Assembly (NCBI GenBank): GCA_034440615.1
Contig: JAOTOM010005054.1
Location: 290,001-354,000 of the forward strand
Direction of reading: 5' to 3'
Source: Ashinkailepas kermadecensis
Lineage: Eukaryota > Arthropoda > Thecostraca > Neolepadidae
DNA: 64,000 nucleotides
In this document: in pieces, positions 11,691-23,570 of the stretch
How the letters are laid out: each line of letters begins with the position of its first letter
How positions within the stretch are numbered: the first letter of the stretch is position 1
Made by a program: the position numbers and the translations under genes
The notes under the pieces: generated by a model
What the model was told of the DNA's origin: nothing
What the model saw: the letters and a program-made list of their open reading frames with translations, nothing else
The model's database searches: none

Positions 11691-12349
11691 AATTATTTTG
11701 AAAAGGGAAAACTAGTCAACTTCAAGGAATTATGATTCAATAACAGTGAATGCGACAGAAGAATTGGAAGGAGCGCACAGACGGTGGCGAAGTGGTGGAA
11801 CCGCTATCAGGCCGAAGGCGAGTTGCATACGAGGACAAGGGAAAGGTCTGGCCGCAAACGGACAACCACTCCAGTGGAAGATGCTGCAGTTGTTGACGTG
11901 AGTATTTATTTTAGCCGGTATCACTTTGCAAGCATAATTGCATGACATTTAAATGCATGCAATATGCTTAGTAACATTACTGGCTCTTCGTAGCTAGGAC
12001 ATGCTTAGGATTTCAATGTTGATTTCCTTATTATCGTACTTTGTGCAGTCTGAGCCTTTTCAACGAACCGTGACGTGTGATGATGCTGTGTAGAATTACG
12101 TTTCGGATCAGAATCCCATGGAAGCCTCGAACATTTTCTTTTATTTTCAATTACAACAGTGGCGTCCTATGCATGGGTTGAGATGCTGAAAAATGTTGGA
12201 TGTGAGCGATTGGTTCAAAGGCGTTTTGAAATAATTATTTCCAGACAATGTCCATAGGCTCCATGCGAAAGTTCAACAGATTTGGGGTGGGCTGAAACAA
12301 TCGTTGAATGGGTAGATCCACCCATTTAACGCGATAAAGTGAAGCCATG
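11691..12349. other. Unassigned stretch
   Basis: No gene seen. The + strand around 11755-11850 (GAATTGGAAGGAGCGCACAG onwards) has modest coding character but no recognised motif. Confidence 0.35.
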
Positions 12350-13194
<845 letters not shown>

Positions 13195-14020
13195 GGTTAA
13201 CCCATCCCGTCATTCCGGTCAGATGCTCACAGATGCACCCCTCCCCCCGTCTCTGGGGAGGGGGTTATTATATAACTATCTAATCTCCAAATTAAGCGTC
13301 GCACGAAACCGAAAGAAGTGTCATAGGGAAGCGCTCGACGAGAAGGGCTAGAAACCACACCCAACCTTTTATCAACTGAAAATGTGACGTCACCAGGGGT
13401 TATATGTGGTCACGATTAGCGTCAAGTTTTATGCCCTGGGGAGTTCATTTTGGAGATTTTAAAATCAAAACTTAATTGGCATCAGGACAGAAAGATGAAA
13501 TGGACCTTGGTCCAAAAACGTTCACCCACCCAATTTTGTTGAAGTTGCAAAATTTAGTGTTTTCAACTTTTTTGAATTTTTATGTTTCTAATTGATAGAA
13601 CATACTGAGAAACGTTCTTTTAATTAAAATTATCCCCAAAGAAATTGCTCACCTTAGCCAGAACCTGCAATTTCATCCCTGATAGGGAAATATGTAGAAC
13701 AAGAAAGTCATGAAAAACGCAAAATTGTAAACATTCCTCTGGTGCGCTTAATTGCATCCCTAAAGATAAGTGAACGCTTAAAGTCGCATTCAAATATCTT
13801 TACCCGTGAAAGCGTGACGACTGGTTGAACATTTTTGGAGGTGACCTCACTTGACCTTGAGTAGCTCGGGGTCCGTGAACGACCTGACCTCAAATTTCAC
13901 ATAACATGTCAAATTGACGTAGGAACAGGTATGCCAAATTTCGGCGCGCTCCCGCGTGCTATTTTGTATTACCCGTCAATAACCTTGGGGTCGGTTTAAA
14001 GAGACCACCAGAAACGGCGC
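13195..14020 (+). mobile_element. R4 copy 1: non-coding interspersed element
   Basis: Collinear with 20805-21615 in the same orientation. Shared blocks are CCGTCTCTGGGGAGGGGG, AAGCGCTCGACGAGAAGGGC, GTGACGTCACCAGGGG, GGAGTTCATTTTGGAGAT, TTTAGCCAGAA-type blocks, AAGCGTGACGACTGG and AACATTTTTGGAGGTGACCT. Divergence looks considerable and no shared open frame exists. A DR4 of two TGACCT half-sites lies at about 13840-13856. Ends were not resolved and no TSD was found. Confidence 0.7.
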
Positions 14021-14430
14021 GGGTTATGATGCAAGCCCACAGATGATTTTAAAAACATACTTCACTTGAATATTTATGTAGGGCACCAGATGTTCTCACC
14101 CTCGGTTGCATTAATGTATAATTACAAAGTGTGGCCCATACTAGCTGTCTTAACTCCTAACCTCCAAACCTCAGTCATATCCCATCCCATTGGAATTGTA
14201 AAAATCCACCTAACCGAAGCGCCAATCCCTTTGCAAGAACAGGATTCTCCGAACGCGGGTGCCGGCCGCCAGCCGCGAGCTGATTCGGCTGGAGCCAATT
14301 CGGCACCCTCCCGACGACTGGCCCGTCGGGCCAGCTTGCTTTGCACCAAGCTGCGATGTATGAGTGGTGTCAAGTTGCAAACATGAGCGCGTCGTGTCTG
14401 CACTGCAACTTTCGGCTTGCTCACACAAAG
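14021..14430. other. Unassigned stretch
   Basis: Open frames on both strands (106 residues + at 14066, 205 residues - ending 14122) have no recognised motif. The minus one runs into the CA microsatellite. No gene called. Confidence 0.35.
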
Positions 14431-14436
14431 TCTGCG

Positions 14437-14745
14437 TAGTACACACACACACACACCTGCTGAACACACACGTTCATATATATTGTGAAAACCGAGTATG
14501 TCGAGAAAATCCGTCAGGGGGCTGGCAAGCATCTGACAATGCTTCAGACGAAGTTTGAAAACCGAAGACGTAAAAATGTCCTCGGTATACACTTCATGTC
14601 CTCGGTTGCCAGGTGTGTAAACAGAAAATAGCCTCGGTATGCACGAATTACAAGTGCGCACACGCACACACACACGCACACACACACACACACACATACA
14701 CACATACACACATACATACCACACACCACACACACACACACACCA
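14437..14745. repeat. (CA)n microsatellites
   Basis: A short CA run at 14437-14457 and a long imperfect one at 14654-14745, with ACATACA interruptions. Confidence 0.96.
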
Positions 14746-15257
14746 ACCCGTTTAAGCCATTTAATCTGGTATGCGATCCAGGTTGCTGCAAATTAGTTTG
14801 TCCTTGTTCCCGAAATTTTTCAAAAGCAAGCCTTGGTGCTGGAAAGCGTATTGCACTGTCCCCATGGGGTATTATTGATACTCCGCATGCTGCAATTCAA
14901 CACATAACTATGGCATTAATTCCTGTTTCATCTTCAAATAATTAATGGTGGTTTCACACCAAGAATGACGGATGGTCCGCTTACATGTCGTGCTGAAGCA
15001 ATATAAACAAAAATATTGTATGGTAAAATAGTTGGATGGTATCCACGTGAAGAAATATTTTATCCTCACAGAAATCTGAGTATGTCGCTTGCAATACAGT
15101 GCACAACATATGCAATAAATACTAATATACCATACACCATATGCCTAACGCCCAACAACTTGTGATCCTCAATTAAATAGGTGTACTATAATCAAGCAAC
15201 TAATCGACTTGTCAGTGAATCTGAATTAAGCCAGCAAGTGCTTCCCCGGGTCTCGCC

Positions 15258-15576
15258 GTACCGGTGGCCCAGTTGGTTGGAGCGCTATCCCGCACCGGTC
15301 TCCCCTGTCTTGGCGAGATTGGATTCGAGTCGGTTCGTGCGCTCGCTTTTATCCCCCGGATGGGAGGATCAGTTGGAAATTTGCACGATAAGGTCGAGAG
15401 CGAGCTACCGGGGTGGCCGTGTCGGTGTATGGACAGCACGTGAAGCATTTTGCACAATTTCTACCGTAAAACTGCAATTCGTGGAGTGGGTGGTGAAGTC
15501 AGGGTTCACGCAACAAGCTCTGCTTAGCAGTTGGATCCTGGTCCATACAGCCACCCCACCAAAAACTCGAACTACA
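15258..15576 (+). mobile_element. tRNA-derived SINE, copy b
   Basis: The head CCCAGTTGGTTGGAGCGCTA (A-box) is followed by GGATTCGAGTCGGTTCG (B-box). The core is ATGGGAGGATCAGTTGGAAA. The 3' part contains CACGCAACAAGCTCTGCTTA and CCATACAGCCACCCCACC. Confidence 0.85.
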
Positions 15577-15857
15577 TTTCTAAAAAGTATGCAAGTTGGA
15601 CATTCTATTATTAATTGGGGGAAAGATAATGCTTCATTGACATTACAAACCTCCCAACTCCTTTCACTACATCTTTGCAACCGAACTTCTTCTAACCTTG
15701 CCAGCTGTGTTGCCGGAGTCAGAAATCCGCCGCTATCAATTGTTGCTTGTCGACAGGAGTCTATTGGTTCAATGGACATGCTCGTTCAACTACCAATGTT
15801 GTTTGGCCGACCGATGAATACAAGGCGGGAACAGCGTTGACCCGTGTTTCTCACTTC

Positions 15858-15928
15858 TTGATTGATTGCTTGCTTGATTGATTATTTGGGCTTAGGGGCG
15901 CATCAACTGCTACTGGTTATGTAGCACC
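15858..15928 (-). mobile_element. 71-bp retroposed insertion with 10-bp TSD
   Basis: The insert is flanked by TTCTCACTTC at 15848-15857 and 15929-15938, and is absent from R1 copy 1 (empty site). Read on the minus strand it is a short body ending in (AATCAAGC)-like repeats, as expected of a strongly 5'-truncated retroposon with a simple-repeat tail. A related TTAGGGCTTTAGGGCGCATC occurs near 27250. Confidence 0.7.
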
Positions 15929-16161
15929 TTCTCACTTCATGGCTGCAGGGCACACTTGTCCGTGGTGAAGCTGTCACGCAACACATAACTGTGAAGCGGC
16001 GCAGTCTATCAGTAATTATTGGTGTGGAGCGGCACAGCCCACGTTCCTAGCGGCCAGCCATAGTTAAGGGTCCCCTGGAACATTTCACTGCAGGCGAGTG
16101 TACCAGGAAAGGAATGACAACAAAATGCACGAGTCGCCACCTATTCAACAGCTTATCACGA

Positions 16162-16479
16162 ACCAGTAGATCAGTTGGTTAGAGCGCCGGCCTGCGCTGG
16201 TCACCTCAGTCCTGGCAAGACAGAGTTCGAGTTGCTTCACGCGCTCGCAGTTAGCCCCCGGCTGGGAGGGTCAGTTGGCAACTGGCCCGATAAGGCCGGG
16301 GACGAGCTACCGGGGCGGCCGTGTCGATGCATTGACGGCACGTTAAGCTCCCCGTCAAAATTCTGCCGTTGAACTGAAATTCATTGATGGGGTGGTGTGG
16401 CCAGGGTTAACGCAACAAGCTCTGCTTAGCAATAGAACCCTGGTTCATAAAGCCACCCCAGCAAGAATTCGGACTAAAT
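16162..16479 (+). mobile_element. tRNA-derived SINE, copy c
   Basis: Head GATCAGTTGGTTAGAGCGCC and B-box GAGTTCGAGTTGCTTCACG, core GGCTGGGAGGGTCAGTTGGC, ACGGCACGTTAA block, and 3' part ACGCAACAAGCTCTGCTTAG and AAGCCACCCCAGCAAGAATT. This is the clearest copy in the window. Confidence 0.88.
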
Positions 16480-17237
16480 AAAAACAAATCAAGGCATAAG
16501 GTACCAAGCTGTGGTCCTCCCAAGGGTCCTTGTCTACACACGGCTCAATGCTACCGCATCAATATTCGTGATTATTGATGTATGTGGCTGCTTAACACGC
16601 ATACCGAAGGGGGGGGGGGAGAGTATAGTCCGACCACTCCACATATTTTATAGTAAGCTGATCAGGATATTGCAATGCAACTCTGTGAACTGGTTTCAAA
16701 TTAATAAGGACACCGTATGGAGAGCAAAATGTTAAAATCCGTCGGTAAATATAAGAACTGCTGGGTACAAAACTGAGCGACTGGCAGCAGGCGGACCGCC
16801 ACGATGGTTTCGTCGGCGCGGCGCACCTGCCGACCGGACGCGAAAGTAAAAAAAAAAAATTATGTAAAGCATTCATTCGAAATAGCAAATCCTTTCCTAA
16901 TATCCGTGAGGGAATATTTTTAGCAAATCTCACATGCAGCAAAGCCTGTTCGGTAATGGTCGTTTTGTGTGTGTGTCTATTAAGAGATTGCATGTGGCTA
17001 CTCCGAAATACATTTAACGAATGTCATTCTGGAAAAAGATATCCAGTATAAACTATGCGGTCACAACAAGGTAATAAACTATGGAATATGCGACTCGCTG
17101 CAATCAATATGGGATACCACATGAGCTTGCTGAAAAAGTTATCGAAAATATGTGGCGGAAAGTTGCAGCGTGTCAGTAACGCAGATCAATAGAATTCGCT
17201 TCCAGTAGCCTAGCTATTAATTAATTCAAGTTGAGAT

Positions 17238-17651
17238 ATGCAGATCCCTGTACACACAAAAAAATGTTTCCATGCAAGCACATCATCATGTAAACTTCTA
17301 TATAACCAAAGTTCAATTTTTCTTCAAAAGTATGGAACTTGTGAAATGAAAAAAAAAGTGTTCCAGCTGAAGTTAGAATACAGAAGAGAGCCTCATCTAC
17401 TGAAAGTACATCGCAAGGAATTTAAATCCGTGGTCGGAGCGTGCATTACCTCTAGCGTTACGAAGCACAAAAACAGAGGAACAAAAGCGCACCACCCATT
17501 GCACGAGCCATTTCTGCCGTCTGACTGCCAACTAGCCATATCACAGCTAACAGGGTGTGCTCGTTTGGACTTGTTCATACTGAGAGCCGACCGTTCGTGG
17601 TCCACGAGCCATGTAGAAGTGCAAAACACCCACATTCCTATCATTAATTAG
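17238..17651 (+). CDS. R2 open frame of 137 residues, function unknown
   Basis: Open from ATG 17238 to TAG 17651. The R2 duplicate encodes a 135-residue homologue at 32745-33152 (-). The C-terminal 75 residues (KVHRKEFKSVVGACITSS through HIPIIN) are almost identical, while the N-terminal half differs by indels that keep the frame overall. The opposite strand is also open and conserved over the same block (17393-17644), so conservation may be of DNA rather than protein. No domain, signal peptide or catalytic motif is recognised. Possibly a remnant element protein or a chance ORF in a conserved non-coding block. Confidence 0.25.
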   Translation: MQIPVHTKKCFHASTSSCKLLYNQSSIFLQKYGTCEMKKKVFQLKLEYRREPHLLKVHRKEFKSVVGACITSSVTKHKNRGTKAHHPLHEPFLPSDCQLAISQLTGCARLDLFILRADRSWSTSHVEVQNTHIPIIN

Positions 17652-18565
17652 AACAAACAATGCCAGTAATTGTCCACTATTATTCAGAGGAATTCACATC
17701 GTAAATTATGGGGTAAATGAGTAGCAAGATAGTAGTTTATCAGCCAAACTGGCGCCAAGGAGCGTTTATTATCTAGGTTACTCACAAAAGGAACGACCAT
17801 TTTCAACCAGTGTAATCATCTCAATGGTCAAGTCAAAGATGTTTGCATGGTGTTCATATGCGGATGCAGACTGTTCCATTGTCCCATATTGAGCTGTGCC
17901 ACTTAACATAGCACACAATTAAAACTCTGCTTAAGCAGGGCGAAGAGAAAGGTTGTTGAAAACAGGTAAATGCGAAGTATCATTAGTGCAGCCTGTTTAA
18001 GCTTGGTGCTGATAAGGGAAGGGCGAGCATCTGCCATCCACCCGTCAATCGCCCACTCCTGATCAGCGAGAATTAAAACACCCACCACAACTACTCGCTC
18101 CTGATCAGCGATAATTAAAACACCCATCACAACCGCCCACTTCCGAGGTAATTCAAGACAAAAAGCACTGACGTGGAGCGTCGATGTTTTTCTTGCCTAG
18201 ACAAGTCAATTGTGAGTGGCATGGTGCAATACTGTTCAAATGGGCAGGTATGGTTTGATATGCTCAACTTCGAACTTGTGATTCTAATCTAACCAGCATG
18301 GAAGCTTGATTTTGCTTCCAGTGCTGTGTTGATGTCCAAATCAAACTCAGAACAAATGGCATTGTGATGTCGTGATCACCGCGACACAGCTAACTCACTC
18401 CCGCAAATTGAGTCGGATCAGAATGATCTGTGGTGACCGACTTTGAACTTGACCTGGCTTAGCTTGTAGCTTGACCTGCAGCTGTTCAATCTCCACCGTG
18501 AATGTGTCCCCAGACTCTACACCTTCCATGACAGCTTGGTGACGCTGGTCGCCTTAGTTCTAAAT

Positions 18566-19490
18566 AACAGTGATAGGTGGCACTACTATAGGTGATGTAG
18601 AACCATCACCTATGGGGGCGCATTCGAAATGAATGTCATCAGGCTGGAACTGTACGGGTGGATACGTTGGAGTGCGCATACTACACGGCAAGAAGAGACC
18701 CAATGCGGACTAGGGTGACCATTTTGAGACTTTTTTCGAAATGTTTTGCTAACTCCCCAGGTATTGTGATGCAGTTTTTTTATGCTGATACCGAGTATGA
18801 ACTTCTTTTGAACTTTTTGGATATTTTTTGCCCGCACATATGGATTGAGGTTTCTAAGTCTGAATTTCTGGCATATTTTGAGCTGTGATTACCGATAGAA
18901 GCAAAATATAACATAAACTAGTGATTTATATTTAAGCTTGAAAAATGGAGATTTATTTGACAGCAAAATCAGTGCACTTTCACAATCCATTGATATTGAA
19001 AATAAACTTTGAAATGAAGCGTTCGCATAGTTCAGGCTTCCTTCATATATGGCGCTAGTGTCAGGCGACGCGCTCCACACTTTTCATTTGGCGATATTGT
19101 GGCGACGAGGTAATATTGACGACTATATTAATTATTGGATGGTAAACTAGATGTGCTCACAATTCTTTTCAAGCATGTGGATACGAGCTGATGGCCATCA
19201 GTGTCCAAGTATAAGCATATCAATCGAGAATTTGCTGATTTTAGCAGAGAAAACGGTGAGATTTCAGCTCCTAAATATTTTGAACAGCGATATATATTTA
19301 GAATCCAATAGATTATAAGTGTTAATTAAGATCGATGAAGTATTGGCGGGGTCCACAAGCTACCACTGCACCGACCACCACTGCGGACGCTTCAGTTGTC
19401 AGTTTTACCGACCTATCAGTTGACCTCCCAGTTTTCCTCACTCACTTTTCGTGTTAAAGGCGGGTTCTTGCCCGTCTTTCACACACTCAT
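18566..19490. other. Unassigned stretch
   Basis: It starts with GGTGATGTAGAACCATCACC, a small hairpin next to the R2 end. No gene recognised; the short frames (75-76 residues) have no motifs. Confidence 0.35.
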
Positions 19491-19496
19491 GAACTT

Positions 19497-20670
19497 TGAC
19501 CAGTTCTATATATGGCTCAGCACATCAGTTCACGCGCGGAGATTTGAATGACCGAATTGTGCGGCATTTCGTGGAGAGGCTTTTCTTTTGGCGCACGGTT
19601 TTGATCATGTTTACAGGCTCCATCCTGACCGCTTGGTCATTGTCACCCAGCATGGCCAGCATGACGTTTTCGGGGTGCGCCATATGCATATTTCTCGTCG
19701 TGGTCTTTTCAATGGTTTCCATCTCGATGCCGTGGAAATGCTCTTCCTGTCGTTTCATTTGCTCGCACAGGTGGCCGGTCGGCACCATGCCCCACATCCC
19801 ATTTCTCTTGCATCATTGCCATCATAGTCGACACATACATACACACAACATACATACACACAACATACATACACACAACATACATACACACAACATACAT
19901 ACACACAACATACATACACACAACATACATACACACAACATACTGCACTAGGCTGCATAGTGGCACAGATGGCTCAGATGCAGATAAATAATAGCGTAGA
20001 ATACGGATCCGGGCCATGTACCATCTCGCCATCCACATTTTTTCATGCACACGATATCGCACCCCACCACTGGTACCATTGGTCGCAGCCTTAGCATATT
20101 GATACAGCAGCCCCATACCAGTGTTCAGGCCTGCTCCACACGTGATAACAGCTTTGGAAAATCATTACACGCTACTGCAGCAAGCGCAACGACATCTAGC
20201 TTGTGGACATCCCTTGCAATACATTTTCCGATTGACTCAGAGAACGTGCTGGGCCCGGCAGTTCTTTCCGTCCAGCAGACCAAACAGAGCTCGACAGGGA
20301 AATTCCGCCCGGTGGTACAAGCAAACAATTCGACCCACAGGTCGCCCCATCAATTGTTCAAAATGTGCCACCCATACTCCCTTCCACCAAACAACCTGGT
20401 TGGTTCCATCACCACCAATGAACGCAAAGTTTTGCGCACCTGCCATTCGATCATGCAGAAATCTTTGAGCTTTTGTGCGACAATGTGTCCGGTATGCTTT
20501 CCGTCACACGAAAAAGTATATAAATGCACATCCTCGGCATGCATATTTATCGAGACATGGTGTACAATAATCTTTTCATGCGACATACGACCCGATTTGA
20601 CAATGCCCTCCCCTCTCGTCTGGTCGTCACGGCCATCACAAAATACGGCAGTAGAGTCCTTCGCCATATC
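19497..20670 (-). pseudogene. Transposase-like pseudogene, same family as 1-668, central and C-terminal part
   Basis: Reading the minus strand from 20667 through several frames gives the family blocks in order. They are AVFCDGRDDQTRG; then (frameshift) IGGDGTNQVVWWKGV; CLYHRAEFPCRALFGLLDGK; SESIGK (20446-20125); KMWMARWYMARIRILRYYLS (20116 onward); a 15-bp tandem array; and, beyond it, NMHMAHPENVMLAMLGDND and KCRTIRSFKSPRVN (19797-19525). Comparison with the fragment at 1-668 shows the shared FDGR-D-T, DGT and H-x-E/NE-x-P/L blocks. It is broken by at least three frameshifts and by the array. The longest frame here, 291 residues on the + strand (20045-20920), is antisense and not believed. 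Confidence 0.6.
19827..19945. repeat. 15-bp tandem array inside the pseudogene, about 8 units
   Basis: Unit ACATACATACACACA. It interrupts the transposase-like pseudogene between the RWYMARIRILRYY block and the AHPENVMLAML block. A multiple of 3 keeps frames open on both strands (HTHNI, VCMYV). Confidence 0.95.
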
Positions 20671-20804
20671 GTATGCAATACTTCATCTATTCTACACTTT
20701 CTGCTCACATTCTGCCATCATGCCACACGATCGCTTTAAAGAAAATGGATGTAAAAGAAGTCATAGGACCATCAATTCCATCCTGGTGTATTTTATCCGG
20801 CGTC

Positions 20805-21615
20805 GTCGTTCCGGCCAGATCGTCACACCCCGTCTCTGGGGGGGGCATTTTATAACTCTTCTAATTTCCAAAGCATACGTTGCACGAAAACGAGTGGTGT
20901 CATTGGAAAGCGCTCGATGAGTAGGGCCCGAAACCACCCCCAATATATTCTCACTCAGAAAGTGATGTCACTAGGGGGGTCAATGTGATCACGACTGACA
21001 TCATGTTTTGAGCTCTGGAGAGTTCATTTTGGGGATAATTTAAAAACATAAATTATTTGGGATAAAAAAGGAAGGCGAAATGAATCACGGCCTGACATTT
21101 CGCCCACCAAAACATGAACCTTTTTATATTTGGCAATATTCTAAATTTTGATAATTGAATGTTCTTGAATTTTTCATTTTATGCTTGGAAGAGTTGACCG
21201 GAAAACGAAATTTTAAGTCAACTTCCCCCATAAAAAGTGCTTAATTTAGCCAGAATGATCGATTTTAGCCCTGATGTCGAAATATGCGAAACTAATATGT
21301 CAACAAAAACGAAAACATCCAAATTTCTCTTGTACGTTTTGTTCCATCCCTAAACATAAGCACACGCTGAAAGTGTCATGAAGAGTATATTTATTCCGTT
21401 TAAGCGTGACGACTGGGTGAACATTTTTGGCGGTGACCTCACCTGACCTTGACTAACTCGTTGACTGTTGGTGACCAGACCTCAAAACGTTCCCACAACA
21501 TGCCAAATTTATGTGGGAAAAGGTATGACAAATTCCGGCGGGCTGTCGCGCGACGTTTTTCACTCTCCGTGGATAATCTTGGAGGGGGGAATGACCCCCC
21601 CACAAAAAAACGGGA
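20805..21615 (+). mobile_element. R4 copy 2: non-coding interspersed element
   Basis: Same orientation and block order as 13195-14020. It starts near TCACACCCCGTCTCTGGGG and ends past a G/C hairpin (GGAGGGGGGAATGACCCCCC, 21582-21601). The two-half-site DR4 (TGACCT-CACC-TGACCT) is kept near 21434-21449. No coding frame is shared with copy 1. Confidence 0.7.
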
Positions 21616-22342
21616 CAGGTTAAGGAAGAGGGCATATATGCCCAAAAACAATGTTTCGAGTTCTATGAAGACGGCGGCTGTCGCACGTTTTTCTCTGGTG
21701 CCCATTTATGTGTCGCTTATTATGCGCATAATGTTGTGCGTCGTGTTGTGTCGTGCACGGAAACCATGTCGCCACATATAAAACGCTGAATTGTTATCGA
21801 GCGATGTTCGTAATCGCATATTCACAATGCCTGTAAATAACGTACATGCGCAACTTCTCGGGGATATTGGTCGGCAGCCCGGTGGTTGATTTCGCATCGA
21901 ACCTGAGATCCAGGATTGGAACCATATGACTATGGCTCTACTCAGGTGGGAAGTGTTCCCACCTCCAGTTCAAAGGTGCTTCAATGTGCAAAGGCTATTA
22001 TGTGTCGCCTGTTCGAAAGAGTGTGAAACAAGGGGTATGGCATTTTGTCCGGATATCAGAAGTGTTTCCGCACTTGCCGATAGATTCTTGCGGATCATGT
22101 AGCGTGAAAGGCACACGATTTGGCTCAAGATTATCAGATTAGAAGCTAAGGTGTGTTCGCTCCCTTTGCGGGATCCGATGCGGGGTCCGATGGTATGTTT
22201 GTATTCAAACTATGTTCATCAGATCTGGATACATGCGAGTAGTGCCGGGTAAGTTGTTTTGCTACATCTACTGGGCTTACGCAACTCCGCTGATCAGCAG
22301 TTAAGTGTGAAAGAACACGAGCTGAAGGTTTTCTGTAGCGCC
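21616..22342. other. Unassigned stretch
   Basis: No gene or repeat recognised. Confidence 0.4.
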
Positions 22343-23105
22343 GGCAGCGTATCATAACCTCCACAGGTCATAACCTCCACAGTTCATAATCTCCACAATT
22401 TCAGCATACCAAAAGCGGTCGTAAACTCCACAGGTTATAACCTTCACAGCTCAAAACATCCACAGATTCAAGAACTCCATAATTTCCTAGAGACATCACG
22501 TCAGCTAGCTATCACTTGGTAGCAGCACGGTCTAGGTATTATCACAATGAATATGGCATTAATGTCATGTTTTTAATTAATGTCATGTAATTAATGTCAT
22601 GAGATTGAACGTTGAAGCACAGTAACCTAACCAAACCTAACCTAACCTAACATAATACCTAGACCGTGCCGCTACCTAGCGATAGCTAGCTGAAGTGATG
22701 CTTCTACGAAATTATGAAATTCTTGAATCTGTGGAGGTTGTGAGCTGTGGAGGTTATGACCGCTTCGGAGATGTGGAGGTTGTGACCTGTGGAGGCTATG
22801 ACCGCTTCGGAATTGTGGAGGTTGTGAACTGTGGAGGTGTATGACCGTTTCGGAGTTGTGGAGGTTGTGAGCTGTGGAGGTTATGACCGTTTCGGAGTAG
22901 TGGAGGTTGTGAGCTGTGGAGGTTATGACCGCATCGGAGTTGGGGAGATTGTGACCTGTGGAAGTTATGACCGCTTCGGAGTTGTAGAGGTTGTGAACTG
23001 TGGAGGTTACGACCTGTGGAGGTTACGACCGCTTCGGGTATGTTGAATTTGTGGAGGTTATGAACTGTGGAGGTTATTACTTGTGGAGCTTATGATACAC
23101 CTCGG
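22343..23105. mobile_element. Foldback element FB1 with repeat-built arms and CCTAA centre
   Basis: Left end GGCAGCGTATCATAACCTCC; right end, complemented, GAGGTGTATCATAAGCTCC. Both arms consist of imperfect repeats of GTGGAGGTTATGACCGCTTC type: about 22355-22490 in complement and about 22730-23090 direct. The inner arm ends are unique inverted repeats: GCACGGTCTAGGTATTAT (22526-22543) against ATAATACCTAGACCGTGC (22653-22670), and GTCAGCTAGCTATC against GATAGCTAGCTGA. The centre (about 22545-22650) holds ATTAATGTCATG repeats and a CCTAACCTAACCTAA tract. No protein is encoded; the 71-residue frame at 22831 is a repeat artefact. Confidence 0.8.
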
Positions 23106-23234
23106 ATCACACGTTCCTATTAATGACCAGACTTTGGCGAGAGGAATAAGTCGATTAAACGGATTGCTGAAACGCTCCCAATATTTTTACCGTTCAGTAT
23201 CGTTCTACAACACTCAAATGTTGCCTTGCTTGTG

Positions 23235-23325
23235 GCCTCATGATCATCACAGGGTGTTGATGATCATCACAGGGCGATGATGATCATCACAGGGCGATGA
23301 TGATCATCACAGGGCGATGATGGAA
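23235..23325. repeat. 20-bp tandem repeat, about 4.5 units
   Basis: Unit TGATGATCATCACAGGGCGA, with the perfect 12-bp palindrome TGATGATCATCA in each unit. Confidence 0.95.
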
Positions 23326-23570
23326 TGCTCTCTCGGCCCGTTGTGTGGGCCTAGTTAGTCACTTGGGTTTTATGGCGCCTCGATTGTTTTGGCGGTATTG
23401 CACCCAGCCAGGGGGCCTGGTTCCTCCGGCGAGGACGACGAGCGCAAGGAATGCGATATGACATAATAATACGGCATAGCTAAATTCAGACACACTGAGG
23501 TTTGAGTTTGATGAGTGGATTCGAAGGACAGTCTCTGGAAGTACATTCCAGATTGCACGACAGGAGTTAA

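Larger units (their letters stand above)
15258..16103 (+). mobile_element. R1 copy 2: SINE-headed interspersed repeat
   Basis: Inverted relative to 10352-11181. SINE module at 15258-15576, then a tail with TCACTACATCTTTGCAACCG, CAATGTTGTTTGGCCGACCG, AACTGTGAAGCGGCGCAGTC, AGTAATTATTGGTGTGGAGC and TCCCCTGGAACATTTCACTG, ending at GCAGGCGAGTGT. A 71-bp insertion (15858-15928) is absent from copy 1. The 219-residue frame 15181-15840 crosses SINE and tail and is not supported as a gene. Confidence 0.8.
16162..18565 (+). mobile_element. R2 copy 1: SINE-headed inverted duplication, intact
   Basis: Collinear and inverted relative to 31815-38012 (minus its LINE). It starts with a SINE (16162-16479), continues without a break through AAGGTACCAAGCTGTGG, a G run (16608-16618), the TTAAAATCCGTCGGTAAATA block and the conserved frame at 17238-17651. 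A doubled CTGATCAGCGATAATTAAAA follows near 18060-18120, and the unit ends around CTGGTCGCC (18552-18565). Sequence left of the SINE head is not shared with the other copy. I cannot assign it to a transposon superfamily. Confidence 0.8.

Noticed and set aside
14122..14739. 205-residue minus frame
   Set aside because: Its N terminus is the CA microsatellite (CVCVCV) and the rest has no recognisable domain.
20045..20920. 291-residue + strand open frame
   Set aside because: It is antisense to the transposase-like pseudogene, whose family motifs are on the minus strand, and runs on into the R4 element.
22629..22660. Chromosome end (telomere) from CCTAA repeats, also at 29085-29125 and 39645
   Set aside because: Tracts are only a few imperfect units and sit inside foldback or other repeats, so they are interstitial.
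23235..23325. CRISPR-like array
   Set aside because: Direct tandem units without unique spacers, in a eukaryotic context; the same applies to all other arrays here.
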